Origin: Candidatus Tachikawaea gelatinosa
GTDB lineage: Bacteria > Pseudomonadota > Gammaproteobacteria > Enterobacterales > Enterobacteriaceae
Length of the DNA stretch: 64,000 nucleotides
Assembly (NCBI RefSeq): GCF_000828815.1
Contig: NZ_AP014521.1
Location: 528,001 to 592,000, forward strand
Direction of reading: 5' to 3'
The notes below the pieces were generated by a model. It was not told the DNA's origin. It saw only the letters and a list, made by a program, of their open reading frames with translations, and made no database searches. The translations under genes and the position numbers were made by a program. Of the stretch, positions 62,852 to 64,000 are shown in pieces. Position 1 is the stretch's first letter, and the number at the start of each line of letters is the position of its first letter.

Positions 62852-64000
62852 TTATAAAGGCCAAATCTCTTCAATTAAAAGTTGCATTTGACGATTACCT
62901 CGAAAATTATTCATGTACAGTTTATAAACTATTTCTACTTTCTTAATATCATTATTTGGCCAGAATAAAGTATTAACATTAAAAAGAATACCATTAATAA
63001 AATTATTTCCGTTTAATGGTTTTAACGTGAGTTTTAAATGTCTATTACCTGCTAATTTTTGATTAATTAATAAAAATTTTCCATCAAAAGATGGTTCTGG
63101 AAAATTTTGCCCCCAAGGACCAGCATGTCTTAAAATTTGTGTTGTTTTTAATGTGTACTCTATAGGATCTAATTCTCCATCAGACCAAATAATATCTTGT
63201 ATATTATTTTCATGAAAAAAATTTTTTATGAATTCAGTAAAAATTTTATAAAATTTTTCATAATTTTTTTTTTCTATTGATAAACCTGCCGCCATTGCAT
63301 GGCCACCAAAATTTAATATTATCCCTGGATATAAATGATTAAATCTTACAAATAGATGATAAATATGAACGTTTGATATAGAACGAGCAGAACCTTTCAA
63401 AATATCTTTGTCTACAGGAGCAAAAGTAATTACCGGGCAATGAAATCTTTCTTTCAAACGTGATGCTAATATACCTACTACTCCTTGATGCCAATTATTT
63501 TCATAAAAAATTAGAATTGATGGTGAATTTTTTTGATTTTTTTCAAATAACTTTTTTAATAAAAAAATTACCTGATTATTCATTTTTTTTTCAATTTTTT
63601 TTCGCTTTTCATTTAATGCATTTAATTTATTTGCTAAATAATAAATATTTTCAATATTATTGGACAATAATAAAGAAATTCCTGTTGACATACTATCAAG
63701 ACGTCCAGCTGCGTTTAAACGTGATCCTATAACAAAACTTAAATCATTTTCTACTAAATCATATAAGTTACAATGAGTAATATCTAACAAAACTTTAATT
63801 CCAAGACGACATTTGCCAGATCGTATTCTGTTTAATCCTTGCCAAACTAAAATTCTATTGTTTTTATCTAATGGCACCATATCAGCGATAGTACCAATTG
63901 CGACTAAATCAAGAAAGTTTGCTAAATTTGGAATTGATAATTTATTTTTTTCAAACCATTTTTTTTTTTGTAAATAAGCTCTTAACGCAATCATAAGATA
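62852..64000 (-). CDS. recJ: Single-strand DNA exonuclease RecJ, C-terminal part
   Basis: 5'-to-3' single-strand exonuclease of recombination and mismatch repair. The frame is open through the window edge (TAT CTT precedes the ATG at 63994, matching YVMLALR of E. coli), so the true start lies outside. Present are DHHA1-side blocks: VAIGTIADMVPLDKNNRI, SRLNAAGRLDSMSTG, HQGVVGILASRLKERF and FGGHAMAAGLSIE, then the OB domain (NFRGNRQMQLLIEEIWPL at the end). About 382 residues are visible of roughly 577. Confidence 0.95.
   Translation of the reverse strand, partial: YLMIALRAYLQKKKWFEKNKLSIPNLANFLDLVAIGTIADMVPLDKNNRILVWQGLNRIRSGKCRLGIKVLLDITHCNLYDLVENDLSFVIGSRLNAAGRLDSMSTGISLLLSNNIENIYYLANKLNALNEKRKKIEKKMNNQVIFLLKKLFEKNQKNSPSILIFYENNWHQGVVGILASRLKERFHCPVITFAPVDKDILKGSARSISNVHIYHLFVRFNHLYPGIILNFGGHAMAAGLSIEKKNYEKFYKIFTEFIKNFFHENNIQDIIWSDGELDPIEYTLKTTQILRHAGPWGQNFPEPSFDGKFLLINQKLAGNRHLKLTLKPLNGNNFINGILFNVNTLFWPNNDIKKVEIVYKLYMNNFRGNRQMQLLIEEIWPL

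Overview
The window is a very AT-rich, gene-dense stretch of an enterobacterial-type genome in extreme reduction. Protein after protein reads as an enteric orthologue with Lys/Asn/Ile/Phe-biased composition, intergenic DNA is almost pure A/T, there are no insertion sequences, phages, CRISPR arrays or tRNA/rRNA genes, and transcriptional control is nearly absent. The gene set (complete trp operon, riboflavin genes, few regulators, a single porin) and protein style point to Buchnera aphidicola, the obligate aphid symbiont. A single chromosomal trpE-G-D-C(F)-B-A run, instead of trpEG on a plasmid, resembles the arrangement known for the Buchnera of the gall aphid Schlechtendalia chinensis, so a strain from the Eriosomatinae/Fordini side is my inference, not a proven identity.

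Layout. 0.1-9.1 kb: gpsA-cysE, infA, serS, a frameshifted lolA, trxB, dcd, valS. 9.1-17.3 kb: pepA followed by a tiny coupled ORF, a 1.1 kb gene desert, pncB, asnS, one outer-membrane porin with a clear terminator, ycbL and hha. 17.4-24.6 kb: purT, purK, purE, lpxH, cysS, rnb. 24.6-28.0 kb: a thiamine ABC transporter thiB-thiP-thiQ, with thiB frameshifted in its signal peptide. 28.0-39.7 kb: the long operon queA-tgt-yajC-secD-secF-ribD-ribH-nusB, then dxs, ispA and yajR on the other strand. 39.7-55.4 kb: a block collinear with Escherichia coli (pyrF, pgpB, ribA, cysB, sohB, trpEGDC(F)BA, yciC, yciB, cls, ychE), in which topA and others are gone. 56.2-64.0 kb: recG-rpoZ-gmk, xthA, lysS-prfB-recJ, the last running off the end.

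Most striking: three unrelated envelope genes (lolA, thiB, pgpB) are each broken by the same lesion, a run of ten T in the coding strand inside an N-terminal hydrophobic segment. In each, an eleventh T would restore the complete frame, and without it translation stops directly at the tract (TAA/TAG). Apart from the tract each frame is intact. This fits genes kept alive by RNA-polymerase slippage, a phenomenon described for homopolymer tracts in insect endosymbionts, though very recent decay or shared sequencing error at homopolymers cannot be excluded from sequence alone.

Functionally the window supplies amino acids to a host (tryptophan, part of cysteine synthesis), cofactors (riboflavin, NAD salvage, isoprenoid precursors), nucleotide synthesis steps (purE/K/T, pyrF, dcd), tRNA charging (Ser, Val, Asn, Cys, Lys), tRNA queuosine modification, protein export (SecDF-YajC), and a thin DNA-repair set (recG, recJ, xthA). 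Other points of interest are a TrpD with a changed metal-binding motif, a prfB without its programmed frameshift but with an A15 tract, and an N-terminally shortened cardiolipin synthase.
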